From contig JAQTXG010000001.1 in NCBI GenBank assembly GCA_028688895.1, positions 62,001 to 126,000 on the forward strand: a DNA stretch of 64,000 nucleotides. The letters are read 5' to 3'. Origin of the DNA: Candidatus Altimarinota bacterium (lineage in GTDB: Bacteria; Patescibacteriota; Gracilibacteria; BD1-5; UBA6164). A program made the translations under genes and the position numbers. The notes below the pieces were generated by a model. It was not told where the DNA came from and did not search any database. It was given only the letters and a program-made list of their open reading frames with translations. The first letter of the stretch is position 1. Each line of letters begins with the position of its first letter. Shown here one piece after another: positions 63,462-64,000 of the stretch.

Positions 63462-64000
63462 ATGAGTGAAATCTTTAAAAAAAATTATATAAATAGTGTT
63501 ATTTTTAGAATAGATTATGATAATATTAACTTAGATAAGATTTGAGAATTTTCATGAGTAATAAGTCATGAATTTTCTTTTTTATCACCAAAAAGTATTG
63601 AGTCAAATATGTTTTCTATTGATGAAAAATGAGATTTTAAAAAAATTCAACAAACCAATATGATATGGGTATCAAAGAATTCAGATAATACTAAAAACAT
63701 AGAAATAGGTAATACTCATCTATTTATTGAGTATAAAACTTATAAAAATAAGGATATTCTTTTAGAAGATATTGAACTTATTAATAGTTTTTTAAAAATA
63801 TTTTCAATTGATGTTATTAAAAGAATTTGATTAAGATATGTAAATATAATTAATGATGAAAAAATAAAAGAATTTATTGATTGGAATAATTATATAAATG
63901 AAAATTTATTATGAGTTGTTAATTTTACTTGAGATGATGAAAATAAACTTTGACTAAGGTATATATCTAATATTCATCTAAAAGAGGATAAATATTTAAT
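63462..64000 (+). CDS. TIGR04255-like protein (partial)
   Basis: The first 180 residues are visible; the gene runs off the right edge. SVIFRIDY at the start, LFIEYKTYKNKDILLEDIELINSF (LFIEYK, ILLEDI) and IKRIGLRYVNII are the characteristic points of TIGR04255 family proteins, whose role is unknown and which are often found among accessory genes. TGA glycines fit the host code. Confidence 0.72.

Noticed and set aside
1-64000. Genetic code 4 (UGA = tryptophan)
   Set aside because: TGA falls on invariant glycines (SGGIDS in nadE, GGSFNP in nadD, GHVFDDGP in MsrB), while TGG fills conserved tryptophans such as in GCFWC.
1-64000. Interpretation as many broken genes of a standard-code organism
   Set aside because: The frames continue perfectly through TGA over thousands of bases with intact motifs and end at TAA or TAG.

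Overview
The window is AT-rich bacterial DNA that reads correctly only if UGA means glycine (genetic code 25). In-frame TGA sits exactly at conserved glycines: the SGGIDS loop of nadE, the GGSFNP motif of nadD, and the GCFWC and GHVFDDGP motifs of methionine sulfoxide reductase. This points to the candidate phyla radiation, Candidatus Absconditabacteria (SR1) or Gracilibacteria. TAA and TAG are the stops of these host-dialect genes, and their starts generally lack a Shine-Dalgarno sequence. No rRNA, tRNA, CRISPR array or transposase was recognised.

A second class of genes is interleaved with them. These have no in-frame TGA, use only GGN for glycine, carry a clear GGAG-type ribosome-binding site and usually end at a compact hairpin terminator. 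They are at 2759-3088, 3310-9208, 11879-13985, 18535-18747, 42054-43139, 44563-44739, 49275-49751, 52747-52830 and 53019-53610. Three of them end in UGA just before a terminator, as if from a standard-code donor.

Layout. 1-2.4 kb: thioredoxin-fold end and a CcdA-MsrA-Trx-MsrB fusion. 3.3-9.2 kb: PP2C phosphatase, Ser/Thr kinase with zinc ribbon, a nicotinamidase-like enzyme fused to an unknown domain, and a von Willebrand A protein, which together resemble the YegK-YegI-YegL / TerY-P signalling triad. 9.5-14 kb: a large unknown protein, a six-helix membrane protein, a free-standing copy of the unknown domain, and a DUF502 protein. 14.3-21 kb: NAD salvage genes pncA, pncB, nadE, prs, nadD and a Nudix hydrolase. 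21.7-33.4 kb: a subtilisin-RHS polymorphic toxin followed by two orphan RHS tips with candidate immunity genes. 33.5-41.9 kb: an NrtR-like regulator, a flavin cluster (FMN lipoprotein, ApbE, FAD oxidoreductase-VTT fusion, flavodoxin-like reductase), a broken aldehyde dehydrogenase and two glycosyltransferases. 42-53.6 kb: asd, an MFS transporter, a DEAD helicase, a ferric-reductase-like protein, cold shock protein, AlkD and surface proteins. 54-64 kb: RhuM-like protein, a kinase-fold effector candidate, a 1249-residue protein ending in a PD-(D/E)XK-like motif, and a TIGR04255-like protein.

The most interesting pattern links two regions. A 17-bp palindrome, AGTGT-N7-ACACT, sits in the promoters of the phosphatase-kinase operon, pncA and nadE, with weaker copies before the free-standing unknown-domain gene and before the NrtR-like regulator. 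I infer one NAD-responsive regulon joining NAD salvage to a TerY-P-type phosphosignalling module that carries its own nicotinamidase-like enzyme.
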